Assembly: GCF_027943255.1 (NCBI RefSeq)
Contig: NC_072896.1
Span: 47,456,501 to 47,520,500, forward strand
Source: Anastrepha obliqua
Lineage: Eukaryota > Arthropoda > Insecta > Diptera > Tephritidae
Direction of reading: 5' to 3'
DNA length: 64,000 nt
Below the pieces are notes generated by a model. The model ran no database searches. It was given only the letters and a program-made list of their open reading frames with translations, and was not told where the DNA came from. A program made the translations under genes and the position numbers. Below, piece after piece: positions 23,701 through 33,666 of this stretch; position 1 is the stretch's first letter; every line of letters starts with the position of its first letter.

Positions 23701-26700
23701 TGCATATGTATGTGGGGATTTATTATATATGTATTTTATTAAGTCTAATCAATTTATTTATACCTTTGCATGTAGGAAGGGTTCCACTCCATTTCCGATC
23801 GGCACCACATCTACTACTAGTTTCTCCTACCAAGGTGTAACCGTAACGGCATTCGTAGCTTACCACAGAGTTATAGGCGGTGGTGGTATATGTAGCTTTG
23901 CCGTTGCGCGGATTCTCGGGTGTTGGACATATAACGGATGTAACCACTTGAATAAGAGATATACAGGTTGTACAATTTGTATTAGTACAATATTATTTTT
24001 TATTAATAATATTTTTTTAGCATATTTGCAAATTACAAACATGCTATTAAGTATAACTAGTACAAAGAGTTTGTCAAGAAAACTAACAACTACTAACTGA
24101 CATTCTAAAATGTGCAAGTTATTTGCACTTCCTTAATTAAAACCATCGCTTCTTATTGAATTTGTAGCCTTTCAAAATATGCTTTTATATAATGCGAATC
24201 TTAAATTGCTCAAATCTAAAATATTACTGCGTAAGCAAAAATTAAGAATGTATAAAGCACTCATACTCGTACGACCTGTGCTTATATACTCGTATGGCTG
24301 TGAACTATGGACGCTAAAAGCTAACGAGACAAAACAGCTAATGTGCTTTGAAAGAAGAGTGCTCCGAAAGATCTACGGTTCGCTTAGACTGGCAGATGGC
24401 ACTTATTGCATTAGACAAAATGCCGAACTGGAATACATAGTTAAGGAAGAAACTATAATAAGATTGATTAAGTGTTAACGACTTTGATGGCTGGGACATG
24501 TGGCGATCAACGAGAAATGCACTAGATCTTCGCCCAATTGGAAAAAGAAAACGGGGACGCCCGAGGAAAAGGTGACTAGAAGATGTGGAAGCTGATCTTA
24601 CGAAAATGCGCGTCCAATGTTGGAGGGAAGCTGTGAAGGAAGCAATGGTTAACCAAGGGCTGTGACGCTAAGAAGAAGAAGAAGTCTTTCAAAATAATTT
24701 GATGATCTTATGATACTTTCACATATAAGTAGATTATCTACTTTTTCGAGCTTAACTTCCAATCTGTAATTAAAAAGCGAGTTTACCCATACAAAAATTC
24801 TCTCTCGAAATCTAAAATTATAAAATAATCCTAGATTATTACCACAATTTTTAAATACAACTCTGTGTTTTTACAAATGTAAGTTAGTTTTATAGTGCAC
24901 AGAGGAACTAGAGCTGCTTGGCTACTGGTTTTAAATTACTCGGATATGGGTTCCCGGTCATAGGAACATAGAGGGTAATGAAGTGGCAGATGAGCTAGCA
25001 AGAAAAGGTTCGACATTAGACATAACAGAGGCGGTGGAGGTGACTACGTCTTGTAACAAAATAAAAACATCCATTGCTTCGTACTACTCTGCTTTAGCCG
25101 AAAGAAGGTGAAACCAAATAAATACGTGTGGTGCTACAAGAACAACATGGCCGTCGTACAACATCCATAGCGCGAATTATTTGTTAGGATGCTCTCGGCC
25201 AAACACTTAACTGCAACCGTTACTGGTCACTGGAAAGCAGGGGATCCCGCAGCCAGACTTAACCTCCCTTTCAATCCCATCTGTAGAAGATGTGAAGCGG
25301 AAGGGGTGAAAGAAAGTCTCTTCCACTATCTATGCGAATGTCCAGGTCGAGCTAAAGCAAGACTTTGCTCTTTCGGCAATCCCTTCTTACAGCAAATTAA
25401 TAAAATCTCTGACGTAGAGATAAAAAGTTTGCTGGTATACCTAGATCTAACGAAATGGATCTGAATTAAAAAGAGAAAGAAAAAAACAACAACAACGAAT
25501 ATAAAAAGAAATGTCAAAGTAAAAACTAAATAAAATGGACGCCGGCAAAAAAACAGGTTTGTATACATAATTATGTTAAAATTTTCAAAATTTTCAATAT
25601 TATTAATTATGTATTCATATAACAGAAAAAACGTGTGTCCATAAACGCTTTCTCCTCTTATTACTTATTATAAAATTTAATGTCGAATTTCAAATGCGTA
25701 TTGCTGACATAATTTTTTGAAGCCTCAGTAAGCGTCGTTTACGGATTTCATCCAACTGTTTATTATAAGCAGCCAATTGCGCAATTAAATTAACTATTCC
25801 TTCTCCTTTTCTTTTCTTTATACCGTTAATGATAATTAAACAAACCAAAAACTCCAAAATATTCCACCAAATCAATTTGTATGACGAAAAACCTTTCAAG
25901 TATTGACAGCTGATTGTCAGTTTTGCAAATAATCTGCCACATGTGAACGGGTAGATTAATTTTGTGGATTTATTGGTAATTACTGCATATGTGAATGTAC
26001 TTTTACTTAATTACCAGCACTTCGTAACGGTAAACTTTATAAATCCACCAAAGCAAGCAAAAACAAAAATACAAAAACAAAATAAATGCTTATCTCAGTT
26101 GTCAAGTCAGTGTTTTTATATATCTATTTTTGGTATCGTTTGCTATGATGATTTGATATACCGTTATTTCACTAAGTTGTTACACATGCGCGATATGTTG
26201 ATCAAAATACCAAATCGTACATAAATTGTAATAAAAATGCTTGAAAAATGAAGGATAATAAATTTACCAGGTTTGCTCTTTAACTATGGTGAAAGAGAAA
26301 ATTGTGAGGAGGACTTTGGCTGTCATGTCACTTGGAAGATTCAGCCGAATTCCGCACCATCATTTTAGCCATGAAAAAGCTCCTTAGAAAACAAAACGGT
26401 AATAATTCTTTTTGGTAAGTTTTATTTATGACAACTTCATTCAAATCGGCGGTTAACGCAAACAAATCCAATCCTTTTTTGGAGAAGCAGCCCGAAACAT
26501 GAGGGGCTTAACTGACTAATGAGCCCCTTAACTGAATGCTTTACAGTTCATTGAAGTTGCCGATTACAAGAAGTCCACCAAGACCGACATGTGCAACAAT
26601 TCGCTGAAAAGGAAGATTCATCCGTTAACATTGCGTTTGCCCAGATCAGTTCTGAATTTGCCTTAGCCCATGCGAAGGGGGTATTTTTCCAACGAGTCAT

Positions 26701-29700
26701 AGTGAGAAACGGTTTGTTCAATGTGCTCCGGAATTTGAGGTCTTCTGCACGAAATGTCCTCGAATCGTGTCTTTGGGTACATTAACATCACTTTTCCCTA
26801 AAATTGCTTCGGCTTTATAATTTCGGTTTTGTCACAAAAAACATCAATGATCTTCTGATCTTGCTTTGGGCCTCGTCCGGCCATGGCATCCATTTATTTA
26901 TGAACGCCTTCGACTTCTTCAAATATTTTACTGCAGAAACTCGTAACATTTTTGGAGCTTTAGGGTGTGTACATAGGAAATCGTTCTTTATACGCGGAAC
27001 TCATTTTATAAAAACAACGCATGCTTTCTAAATTTATCAAAAAACTGACAAATTACACAGCCCGTATTGCGAAAAGGATTTAGCAACAAGAATGTAGCAA
27101 TTTTTTTATAATGGAACTCTAAATTGGCTTTTTGAAGGTCACGCTTCTATTGGACAGATTGTACAAACACCCTCCAGATAGTCGAAAAAAAATTACCTTT
27201 TTACAAATTTACTTTTTCCAATGAATATTTTGTGACAAATAGCTTTTATAAACCAATATATTGGCCTTCTGCTTTTATATACAATTTTGTCACTTTTTCC
27301 GGTTTATAAAACCAACTACCTATCCATCTATTTATGGTCGTCACAGCATCTTAATTTGCTGCAGTCAATTGTAATAGTCACATTTGGCACCAATCAATTG
27401 AATAGGGCTTATGGTATCCTGAAATAATTTGCCGTTTGTCAGAAATTAACTCACACCTCTTTACCAAAGAGATAGATTTTTTTGCCGTCTGTCAGCTTGT
27501 TTGATACTAATACTCATATATGCTCATACTCGTATAATTGCCGCTTACACCATTTTTGGTTGTTTGGCTGAACTCTTTTTCTTATTTGTGGCGCGCGCTG
27601 TTGTTGTTCTACAAATGGAGGGAACTACAGTTTTAAGCCCACTCCGAACCGCAGATATTGAGCAACTTTTACATGACAGAAACATACTCGAAGGTTTGCC
27701 ATTGCCTGCCGAGGGGCCACCGCTATTAGGAACAACGTTTTCTATTATTTGGTGTTTCATGCACGGAGACTCGAGCCTGAGCACTGCCTGCGCGTAATTC
27801 CTCCCATGTGAACTTAAATCTAATATCGTGTGTGCAAAATAAAGGAATTAACCGAGCTTTCGAAATCTTAAAACAATTTTTCTGTATCGCTACCAGGCTT
27901 TGAAAAACAAATTGATATATTTTATTACAGGAAAAATTTGAGAAATGCATTTGAGCTCAGGAATCCAGAAAAAACTCCCTCCCAAACAGAATTTCTTGGT
28001 ATTTGTCAAGATAATTATTTGAAAACCTGTGTTACGTATTTAAACTTACGAAAAATTTGCAAACTGTTACACCTATTCCGCAAAAATTTAAACAAATCAC
28101 AATATTTGGAACCTGATATTACATGGCAGATCCATTTGGCGACGACTATGAATTTTTATAAGTGATAAATGGGCAGTAATAAATTTTTTCAAACCTAGAT
28201 AGCGACACCTAAAAGTTATTTTAAGGGGACAGATACCTGTAAATTTTTTTTTTTTTATAAAATGTTAATATAGTCCTTTAAGAATATGTCAAACAAATTT
28301 TAGAACGTAAATTTTAGTATTTCTTATATTATAGATCGTCAACCGTGGCGACTCTATTCTTTGCGTTCGAGCGCTGGGAGAGGTATAGTTACGTTGCCGA
28401 CTTTAGACGAGTTTTTCTCAAAACTATATTTTTAGAATTGGCGTACACGAAAACTCGAAAATTGACCGATTTCCCTAAAATTTTGCACACATCTTGTTTA
28501 TGATATTACTTTCTATGTGAATTTACAAGTTGGCGAAAATTTTTCGAAAAAATAATTTTTTCGAAGCAAAAATAGTAGGAAAATTCGCCCCAAAATTCAT
28601 TTTTTTAAGCATTTGAGAAGCCCCGCTGTGACCTTCCTGGAAGAATTGAGTGTACATCCGCCATTTTAAATGATTAAAAAAAAATGTTTATATTATTTTA
28701 ATGCATAATTAAACTGTATGCCAATTTAAAAAAAATATATACTGACTTCTTCATTTTAAATAATTTTAATGAAAATCAGGCGTTATGAGATGCTTACTTG
28801 AAGGAATTTCCAAAAAAAGAAAAGGAAAGGACTAGTGATTTTTACACCATGATAACGCCCCGTCCCACAGTGCCATTATTATCCCTAAATTGTTTACCAA
28901 GAACGAAACGAATACCATCCAACAGCCATCGAATTCACCTGATATGGCTCACTGTGCTTTTTTCTGTTTGATTGAGTCAAACACCCACACGCATTTTAAC
29001 AGCTGAAAGGAAGTAATGGAAAAATCAAAGACGGTTCTGATGGCTATACCGAAAATAGAGTTCCAGAAATGTTGCGAGAGCTGGAGCAAACGTTGGCATA
29101 AGTGCGTTGCAACTGATGGGGAGTATTTCGAAGGCAATAATAACACTTTTGAGGGACAAACTTTTATTTTGAATTTTTTGAACATATTCCGGAAACTTTT
29201 TGATCAAGGTGGTACACCCGCTTACACCCTTTTTGGCTGTTTGGCCGAGCTTCCCCTCCTATTTGAGGCATGCGTCGTAATGTTGTTTCGCAAATGGTTA
29301 CAGTTTTAAGCCTACTCCTAACGGCAAATGTTATTTCATTGCAGCTGGGAGTGAATACCCCTATTATAAGAAAACCTATAAATATTTTCTTATTTGATGT
29401 ATTAATATTTATGGGAGGATTTTATACAAATCCCCCACTGAAATACTCAAAGATACAAGCAGGAAGCAGATGGTAGGTGGTGGTAGGTGATCTCCACTTC
29501 ACCTAAGCTTTGAAAAGTAAAGGAGTCAAGTGGTTAAAAATTAGTTGTTGTTGAACCAAAGGTATGCAAATATTGTATATATGTATACTAGTGTCTGTTA
29601 ATTAATGTTTTTTTATACATATGAAAATGTTAAAACTGTTCAAACATCACCAAAAAGTTACCGCAAATTGGAAAAGTATTAAAATAGAAAACAAGTGGAA

Positions 29701-32411
29701 GTTTTAGATGAATTTCTAGCCAAATGTAACTAAGAATAAAACAACTTTTTTTCGTTTATATATATGTATATATTTGCGGTAACTTTATTTGTAACATTGT
29801 TTATTGAACATTTAAACCTAACAACAATTAGAGATTGAAGAGATTTTCTGCAAGCAACAAATATTGCATTTATGTGTTTTGCTGAAAGAGTTCACAGAGA
29901 CAAATTAACTATTCGATGTTTTCTTATTTTGGTTTTTGTTTTTCTTTTCTTTTTGGCTTTTTGATTGGCATTTTATAACTCTATTGACATAGTTTTTGGA
30001 ATTTCTGTAACTGCTTTTATAGTGGTTTGTTTGCTACGACGGTATTATTATCATTTTTCGCTAATACAAAAAATATTTAAAAATAATAATGTTAAATTTT
30101 TAGAAAATTAAGGTAATCGCTTTATATTTATTTTACTTACAAACACATGTGGGCAGTTCCTTTGGCACCCAGGATCCATCTGACTGGCAATAGCGCTCAT
30201 GTTTGCCCACCAATTCATAGTTGTTGCCACAATTGTAACTAATCTTACAACCGAAGGTGTAGCACTCGCCAGCGTGCCAGCCGTAAGCTGGATCCGGTGG
30301 TTGTCCACAAGATCTTGCTGCAAAAAAGAAGTAAAAAACCGAAAAGAAATATTGGAAAAAGTCTATCGTCTTTGGTTTTAGAATAGACATTACGTTCGCA
30401 TTGTATATCCGGTCCGTACCAGCTGGCCTGGCCATCAATAGCAAGACATTTAGCGCGAGGAAATCCATTTGTGACGTAACCAGTGTGACAATGATATTGA
30501 ACCGTAGAGTCGAGATCGAAGGTCTCCTGCTCGGGCAAGGCGGAATGGCGGGCGTGCTCTATTTGCGGTGGCTTGAGACAGTAAACTGTGGATAGAGAAG
30601 TAAATGTAAATCAATTGCTAATATTCCATATCGAAAATATAGTTTTAAAAGATTAATAAAAAAATAGTAATACAACTTTATTTACATGTAACTATTTTAA
30701 ACAGCTTTTACAATAATATTATATTCTTGAGATGTGTGCAGGCCCCGTCTACTTACATATATTGTGTGTGTCTCGTTATTCTACATATGAGGGCCCTTTC
30801 AGTGTTTTGCCGCCTCTGAACAGAAAATAATTTTTCTAAGATCTTTCATGCATTCGAAGGTTCGACACTGCTTACTGAGAAGCTCCCGTGGTTATAAAAA
30901 ACAACAGTTTGAGTTTGTCTGCAGTTTGAACGACCACACAACCTAATACCTGTAGGATATGCGTTAAATATTCGGTTCGGTCGGCCCCCAGCATTACATC
31001 GTGCACTTCTGCGATATGGTAATATCAATCTCAATGTTAGTCGATCAGCATCCCCATATGTCATATTGTATAATGTTATGTTTACACATACATATGTAAC
31101 ACAAATTTGTGTTTTATGGATTTTATTGTGTTTGACTTCTCAAAGCCAGAATAATATAAACAGTCTCAATAATACCTTAACTTCTTAACGCTTACGGAAT
31201 TTATTGTTATAATTTTTATTAGGATCGAGGTAAACAAAGCATAAGGTAATGGATAAGTATCATAATTTATGAAAAGTATCATTAATGTCTCTTAATATGG
31301 TTTACAAAAATGATTAGCCGAAGAGAGATTTTTGAATCACAATACTCATTTAGGATCGATGTAAACAAAGCATAAGGTTATGGATGAGACCAGAACGGCA
31401 TACTGTCGTGGGCACAATACACTTACACATACTGTACTTACAGTGTCTGTAAATATATTTTCTGTTACCCAGCTGAAATATCGCGTATATTTTCTGAGTT
31501 AATAAAGTTGGGTGCATCATAAATATTTTTTTATGTACGGTGATATTATTGCTAGACATAGTATGTATGACATATCCTATTGACATAAGAAAAGACGGTT
31601 AGATAATTCCTAGTAATGTGTGCTATTTAACAAGAGCATTATTCGTTTCGATTTTCATGATTTACTTCAGAAGTTGGATCACTGTTTGGGCTAGTATTTG
31701 TCTCATGGTTTGGCACTCCTCAGATTTAATCATATATCATTGATTTAGTCAGCTTGGGACACAAAGATTCTTCCAAATCGCATAATATTTATTGTAAACA
31801 ACTACTTGCCCACTTTGACTCCTCTTTGTGGGCAAATTACGTACAATTTAAAAATGTTTGTCACTTACTATTTTGCTTGCAAGCTGGTTCGGCTCCCGCC
31901 CAATTTCCATCCGCTTGACAGAGACGACTTTGTAGTCCGACAACATGATAACCATGGGGGCATGAATACGTGGCACGCGCTCCGAAATGCCTGCCTGCAA
32001 CGGATACCTGACCTAGTGAAGGTTGTGCCAACTCAGGGCATTCTCTATCTGTAGGAATAACATTTTTTTTTTCAATACATACATACACACTTTATAAATA
32101 TTTTTACTTTTTCGTAGCAATTCGGCAGTGCTCACCTGGCTTGATACAGGACATTCCACATACACCGTCACATAGGCACTTTTTCTTTTTACTTTTACAA
32201 TCCTCATCCGAAGAGCATTTTCTTAAACATTTTTGCCCAAGAAGTGTTGCCTGCTCTTCATCTCTGGGACACTCAGTGGATGGTGAATTTCTAGGATTCT
32301 TGTAAACTCGTCCATCATCATCAACCTCAGACGAGTCGTCATCTTCATCCCAATCTTCATCTTCGTCATCTTGAGGAACCTCTGTTTGCGTTTGTGTTGG
32401 TACGGAAATAA
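8772..32411 (-). CDS. Hasp: Hasp-like secreted WAP/CCP/Ig synaptic matrix protein (17 exons, 5' end missing)
   Basis: Exons in transcript order: 32411-32136, 32048-31869, 30585-30394, 30317-30141, 23946-23764, 23665-22935, 22844-22556, 19892-19080, 19010-18847, 18775-18668, 18604-18279, 14940-14795, 12402-12288, 10276-10158, 10092-9933, 9754-9045, 8971-8772 (stop TAA). All junctions are GT-AG and all phases agree, giving ~1629 codons. Domains: acidic stretch, WAP, CCP1-8, basic linker, CCP9-13, Ig, CCP14-17. CCP domains show the C..G..Y.C..G.....C....W....C pattern. No transmembrane segment follows the last CCP, so the protein is probably secreted. In Drosophila, Hasp and the Ig+CCP protein Hig are matrix proteins of cholinergic synaptic clefts; assignment to Hasp rests on the WAP+CCP+Ig order and is inference. 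The signal-peptide exon lies upstream and was not found. The weakest junctions are the donors GTTCGC at 22934 and CTA|GTATGG at 10157. Confidence 0.88.
9045..10092 (-). other. Hasp: Hasp-like exons: Ig domain plus CCP14-16 and start of CCP17
   Basis: Exons 9933-10092 and 9045-9754 together encode an Ig domain: first cysteine in LHMECLW, last in DEDTGVYSCQ (the D.G.Y.C signature). CCP14 (CPEIPQRRG), CCP15 (CGDIPLPNN) and CCP16 (CDNPGAPLNG) follow. CCP17 begins at CSYPG and is completed by exon 8772-8971 (FTCDAGLELRG...CLKNGKWSS). This Ig-then-CCP tail resembles Hig. Confidence 0.88.
10711..11393. mobile_element. TTAA-type MITE, copy A (left end lost)
   Basis: Nearly collinear with the complete copy at 33667-34392, sharing long blocks such as ATGGCTTAAGATACTTTAAT and GGTGCTCTGCGGTGCCAATC. 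The right end ACCCTACCCCCCCCC|TTAA is present at 11394-11397. The left GGGGG-type terminal repeat is absent. It sits in the intron between Hasp-like exons 10158-10276 and 12288-12402. Confidence 0.8.
11560..11755 (+). mobile_element. Tc1-like transposase C-terminal fragment
   Basis: The plus frame reads LDANPIENVWGTMK followed by 'DLKQLMRQVQ', the block around the last acidic residue of the DDE/D triad in Tc1 transposases (usually SPDLNPIENVW). The rest of the gene is missing; this is an intronic fossil abutting the MITE at 10711-11393. Confidence 0.75.
13010..13330 (+). mobile_element. Non-LTR retrotransposon (R1/Jockey-like) ORF2 C-terminal tail
   Basis: Across frames it reads HHWRLTAVITGFWSVGEQAA then CHSCKQPEKKE and FLYECPALWKERLLTLGKPL. 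This is the cysteine/histidine tail after the RNase H of R1- and Jockey-like LINEs (C..C....E...H/F.L.ECPAL..R...LG). Frameshifted and truncated. Confidence 0.72.
13331..14794. other. Hasp-like intron, no recognised element
   Basis: Open frames at 13483-13731 (minus) and 14190-14396 (plus) carry no domain I recognise. Nothing else is supported. Confidence 0.35.
14941..16590. other. Hasp-like intron, no recognised element
   Basis: The frames here are short and overlap an exon shadow near 14820-15119. I recognise no transposase, RNA gene or repeat end. The part near 16234-16575 has longer frames but no domain. Confidence 0.35.
16600..17125 (+). mobile_element. IS630-type transposase catalytic-core fragment
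   Basis: The plus frame 16654-16938 reads MVFSDETHFGFKGYANKQNC and continues to NGERYRTMINDFFMPEI: first catalytic Asp in FSDE, then the VWCGVW block. After a stop, frameshifted pieces give the QDGATCH-like block and the WPPRSCD block containing the last catalytic residues. It belongs to the same broad family as 3965-5242 and 43560-43870. The 5' part is missing, and the LINE at 17140 begins directly downstream. Confidence 0.8.
17140..18256 (+). mobile_element. 5'-truncated RTE-like LINE with intact 345-codon RT frame
   Basis: Open from 17186 to 18223. It shows KRGFRQGDSLS (RT motif), LLAYADDIDIIG (YADD catalytic site), VVNEDKTKYL, a thumb region with YGAEAWTM, and the C-terminal RLRWLGHVVRM...GRGRPPLRW typical of RTE-like elements. 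No RNase H domain follows, and the 3' end is a GAA microsatellite, as in RTE. The endonuclease and first RT motifs are lost to 5' truncation, so it cannot be autonomous. It ends only about 22 bp from the donor side of the Hasp-like exon at 18279-18604. Confidence 0.88.
19080..19892 (-). other. Hasp: Hasp-like exon: basic linker with convertase-type sites, then CCP9
   Basis: About 200 residues of low-complexity, Asn/Ser-rich sequence precede CCP9 (CEDLNWEQF...CNAGFKL...CIRGIWKPDTPKC). Furin-type motifs RTRIKR and IVRRRRKRS, and KEGRKRLR, are visible. In secreted proteins such motifs are often cleaved; cleavage here is inference. An alternative is that a separate gene starts here (a frame opens at 19929 with MFEQIAILLLFS), but the TTGTTTTCAG acceptor and matching phase favour splicing to the previous exon. 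Confidence 0.85.
20070..20562. repeat. LTR-like repeat, one full and one truncated copy in tandem
   Basis: Copy 1 (20070-~20467) starts TGACGTGATAACGTCTTATA. It holds a minisatellite of the unit GTTACCTTGCTCATT, then a TATATAAATTC box near 20336 and an AATAAAA signal near 20414. A second copy starts at 20468 with the same TGACGTGATAACGTC and stops inside the minisatellite at about 20562. A third copy is at 61286-61740. Promoter-like and poly(A)-like signals within a ~400-bp unit suggest solo or tandem LTRs (inference); no TG...CA ends could be fixed. Confidence 0.65.
20563..21013. repeat. Long pentanucleotide array (ATGTT)n, about 90 units
   Basis: About 450 bp of nearly perfect GTTAT/ATGTT repeats with rare variants (GTTAA, GTTTT, ATATT). 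The long frames reading MLCYVMLCYV are a by-product of the five-base unit, which is open in several frames; they are not genes. Confidence 0.97.
21014..21760 (-). mobile_element. Mariner-like transposon remnant
   Basis: The minus translation shows the C-terminal end of a mariner transposase: 'SPTAIEFT*YGFQRFF' (decayed SPDLAP-type block), 'LRDRRFNSQKEVMEKAKTAL' and 'AVPKIELIE'. The same C-terminal part occurs on the plus strand at 28800-29190. It begins immediately at the edge of the pentanucleotide array. Many stops. Confidence 0.68.
21780..22460 (-). mobile_element. Second mariner-like transposase remnant
   Basis: The minus strand reads 'FRHDNDRPHVS' (decayed HDNARPH block, second catalytic Asp) and then SPDIAPSDYHSFRSKQND, the third-Asp block of DD34D mariner transposases. 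Frameshifts and stops separate the pieces. It differs from the neighbour at 21014-21760, so two mariners lie side by side. Confidence 0.78.
22556..23946 (-). other. Hasp: Hasp-like exons encoding CCP4 to CCP8 and the start of the basic linker
   Basis: Exon 23764-23946 encodes CCP4 (CPTPENPRNG...). Exon 22935-23665 encodes CCP5, CCP6 and CCP7, with a Ser/Thr-rich loop (TPTTTQSPSTSSSG) in CCP6, plus the start of CCP8 (CSFPGYIPNGKV). Exon 22556-22844 completes CCP8 (...GGKWRPLELPQC) and then becomes highly basic (RWNRKRRS, RNKRDLRRK). The CCP7-8 exon uses a weak donor, AAG|GTTCGC; the stronger GTATGT 12 bp upstream would break the frame. Confidence 0.85.
24180..24690 (+). mobile_element. RTE-like LINE 3' fragment, second subfamily
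   Basis: The plus frame reads NANLKLLKSKILLRKQKLRM then CELWTLKANETKQLMCFERR and VLRKIYGSLRL. After a frameshift comes 'LRPIGKRKRGRPRK' and a 3' GAA microsatellite. It is clearly related to the C-terminus of the copy at 17140-18256 but diverged, indicating another subfamily. Confidence 0.8.
24895..25465 (+). mobile_element. R1/Jockey-like LINE fragment: RNase H end plus Cys/His tail
   Basis: The translation includes 'NIEGNEVADELARKG' (RNase H C-terminal Asp block, normally GH..I.GNE.AD). After a frameshift come CRRCEAEGVKESLFHYLCEC and 'PGRAKARLCSFGNPFL', the tail of ORF2. Stops between the blocks mean it is dead. Confidence 0.8.
25687..25899 (-). CDS. Possible small single-pass membrane protein (low support)
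   Basis: A 69-codon minus frame: a hydrophobic stretch (LIWWNILEFLVCLIIINGI) is followed by a basic, leucine-rich segment that could form an amphipathic helix (LAAYNKQLDEIRKRRLLRLQ). It lies inside a Hasp-like intron on the same strand and matches no repeat in the window. I do not recognise the family. Chance is a real alternative in AT-rich DNA, and no promoter or poly(A) evidence was found. Confidence 0.22.
26270..27060 (-). mobile_element. Degenerate Tc1-like transposon
   Basis: The minus strand, read across frames, shows AWAKANSEL (Tc1 block W/AKA....W before the first catalytic Asp), a 'KHPVKV.IWGCFS' -like block with several substitutions, and an upstream 'PWPDEAQSKI' region. Stops and frameshifts are frequent. 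Confidence 0.55.
27540..27800 (-). mobile_element. tRNA-derived SINE copy
   Basis: Shares the body with other copies: GGTTTGCCATTGCCTGCCGA and CATTTTTGG..GTTTGGC. The head (27760-27800) holds a B-box-like GGCTCGAGTCTCC on the minus strand. Confidence 0.75.
28221..28670. repeat. AT-rich interspersed element starting TTAAGGGGACAGATACCTG
   Basis: One end resembles the TTAAGGGGG start of the 33667 element, and the interior has the same style (poly-T, 'CGAAAAAATAATTTTTTCG', short GC islands). The opposite inverted end was not found, so the boundary at 28670 is approximate. Confidence 0.4.
28790..29205 (+). mobile_element. Mariner-like transposase C-terminal remnant
   Basis: The plus strand reads SNSPDMAHCAFF (decayed SPDLAPCDFF block) and then AIPKIEFQKCCESWSKRWHK with 'GEYFEG', the usual mariner C-terminus. 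The order corresponds to the minus-strand remnant at 21014-21760. No intact frame. Confidence 0.75.
29208..29335 (-). mobile_element. Truncated tRNA-derived SINE
   Basis: Only the 3' half of the SINE remains (CCCTTTTTGGCTGTTTGGCC through the TTTAAGCC block), directly joined to the mariner remnant ending about 29205. The tRNA-like head is missing. Confidence 0.7.
29340..30140. other. Hasp-like intron, no recognised element
   Basis: AT-rich, including poly-T runs and a TATATATGTATATAT stretch near 29756. No supported gene or repeat. Confidence 0.4.
30141..32048 (-). other. Hasp: Hasp-like exons encoding CCP1, CCP2 and CCP3
   Basis: Three exons (31869-32048, 30394-30585, 30141-30317), one CCP each, all bounded by phase-1 introns, the usual arrangement for shuffled CCP modules. 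Core blocks: CPHGYHVVG...CQADGNW, CHTGYVTNGFPRAKC, and CGQPPDPAYGW...CQSDGSWVPKELPTC. Confidence 0.88.
30586..31868. other. Hasp-like intron with a short direct repeat
   Basis: A ~40-bp segment is repeated at 31221-31260 and 31351-31390 (AGGATCGA.GTAAACAAAGC followed by ATAAGGT.ATGGAT), 130 bp apart. Otherwise no gene or known element is visible. Confidence 0.5.
32136..32411 (-). other. Hasp: Hasp-like exon: acidic stretch + WAP domain
   Basis: The exon encodes a run of Asp/Glu (DDEDEDWDEDDD), then a cysteine block with KCLRKCSSDEDCKSKKKKCL followed by CDGVCGMSC. This is the eight-cysteine, four-disulfide-core spacing of WAP domains. It splices (donor CCAG|GTGAGC) onto the first CCP at ECPELAQPS. 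Confidence 0.85.
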
Positions 32412-33662
32412 CTGGAAAATGAAAGTAAAATTAATACAATAAATTGTACAAAAATAAGAAAAAAGCATGCAAATTTAGTGACAAAAGGGAATACGCTAGA
32501 ATCGATAAATTGCATTTTCCTTTAAATTAGAGAAAGATTCGTTACAGCACGTATATACACACACACACACACATGCGTAAATGTATTTGTACATATACAT
32601 ACATATGCACCTGAGCCTAAGCTAGCCTCTTTAAGGCTAAATTCTTTGTTTTCATAAAAATTTTTTTCCAAGATTCAAAATGTAAACTTTGACCTACATA
32701 CACACGAACACATTCCCTATAATATGCAGATGCAGCTTAAATTTTAGTGATGAAGGGCGACCATTGTATAGAGTATTTGCTGACTTGCGCACAACAAATT
32801 CGTGCTTATATAATAAGAATATATTTTTTGGACGACATCTTATTAAACAAAATTAGCCCAATTAATAAAAATATTATTAGTTTGCCCTTTAATCGTTGCA
32901 GCGACGATTGCAATTATTTTGTAGCTCAAAGATGTACCTTTATATATGAGAACTGTCACCACCAAGAAATGGACCAGCAGTTTATTCATAATTACGTTTT
33001 AAATTTTTGTTATAGACTTTTCAATGTACATTAATTTCAAATGTGAATCAACTTTTCCCTTTAAATGTATTCAAATAACTATTTTAACGCTTTTTAAATC
33101 AATGAATTTTTTAAATTGTATTTTAATAACTTCATCGATTGAATTGACTTGTGATTCTGTTGATGCTGAAACTTAAACTACACACCACGTAAGTACACAT
33201 TAAAATGAGAGCAGAGAAGATGACAGTCTGCTCGGATGACAGAAGATGTCAGACAGAAGCTGTAAACTTTTTTTAAATCTCAACTTTGTATCGTAAATTA
33301 TTATTTTATGTTTTGTGGGTGAGAAATGACACGAGAATGCCACACTTTATTTGAATTTTTCGGAAATACTACTCCTTTTCCAACAGTTCTTCAGAAAGCG
33401 TGAATTGTAGTTCGATTGCGTAAAATACGATGGGACTAAAAAAAGTTCGGTAAGCCGATGGCATTTGAAACATTTAACATTTTTATTTTCTTGAAAAAAA
33501 TTCATTTCAGTTTTAATTATATTTATGTTTAAAGAAAAAAAAAATGAAAAATGTTAAAATGCCATTAGTTTTGTTATAGTCTTACGATCTTTCATTTGAA
33601 ATTTTAGAAAAATCGCAGAGCGAGAAAACTTAAAATAATTAATGCAATGCCTTACTCAATAC
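32412..33662. other. Upstream intron of the Hasp-like gene; missing 5' exon(s) not located
   Basis: The acceptor at 32412 (TTTTCCAG) implies at least one more 5' exon, but I could not identify a signal-peptide ATG exon with a phase-1 donor. A short (CA)n microsatellite is at about 32561-32578. Confidence 0.45.
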
Positions 33663-33666
33663 TTAA

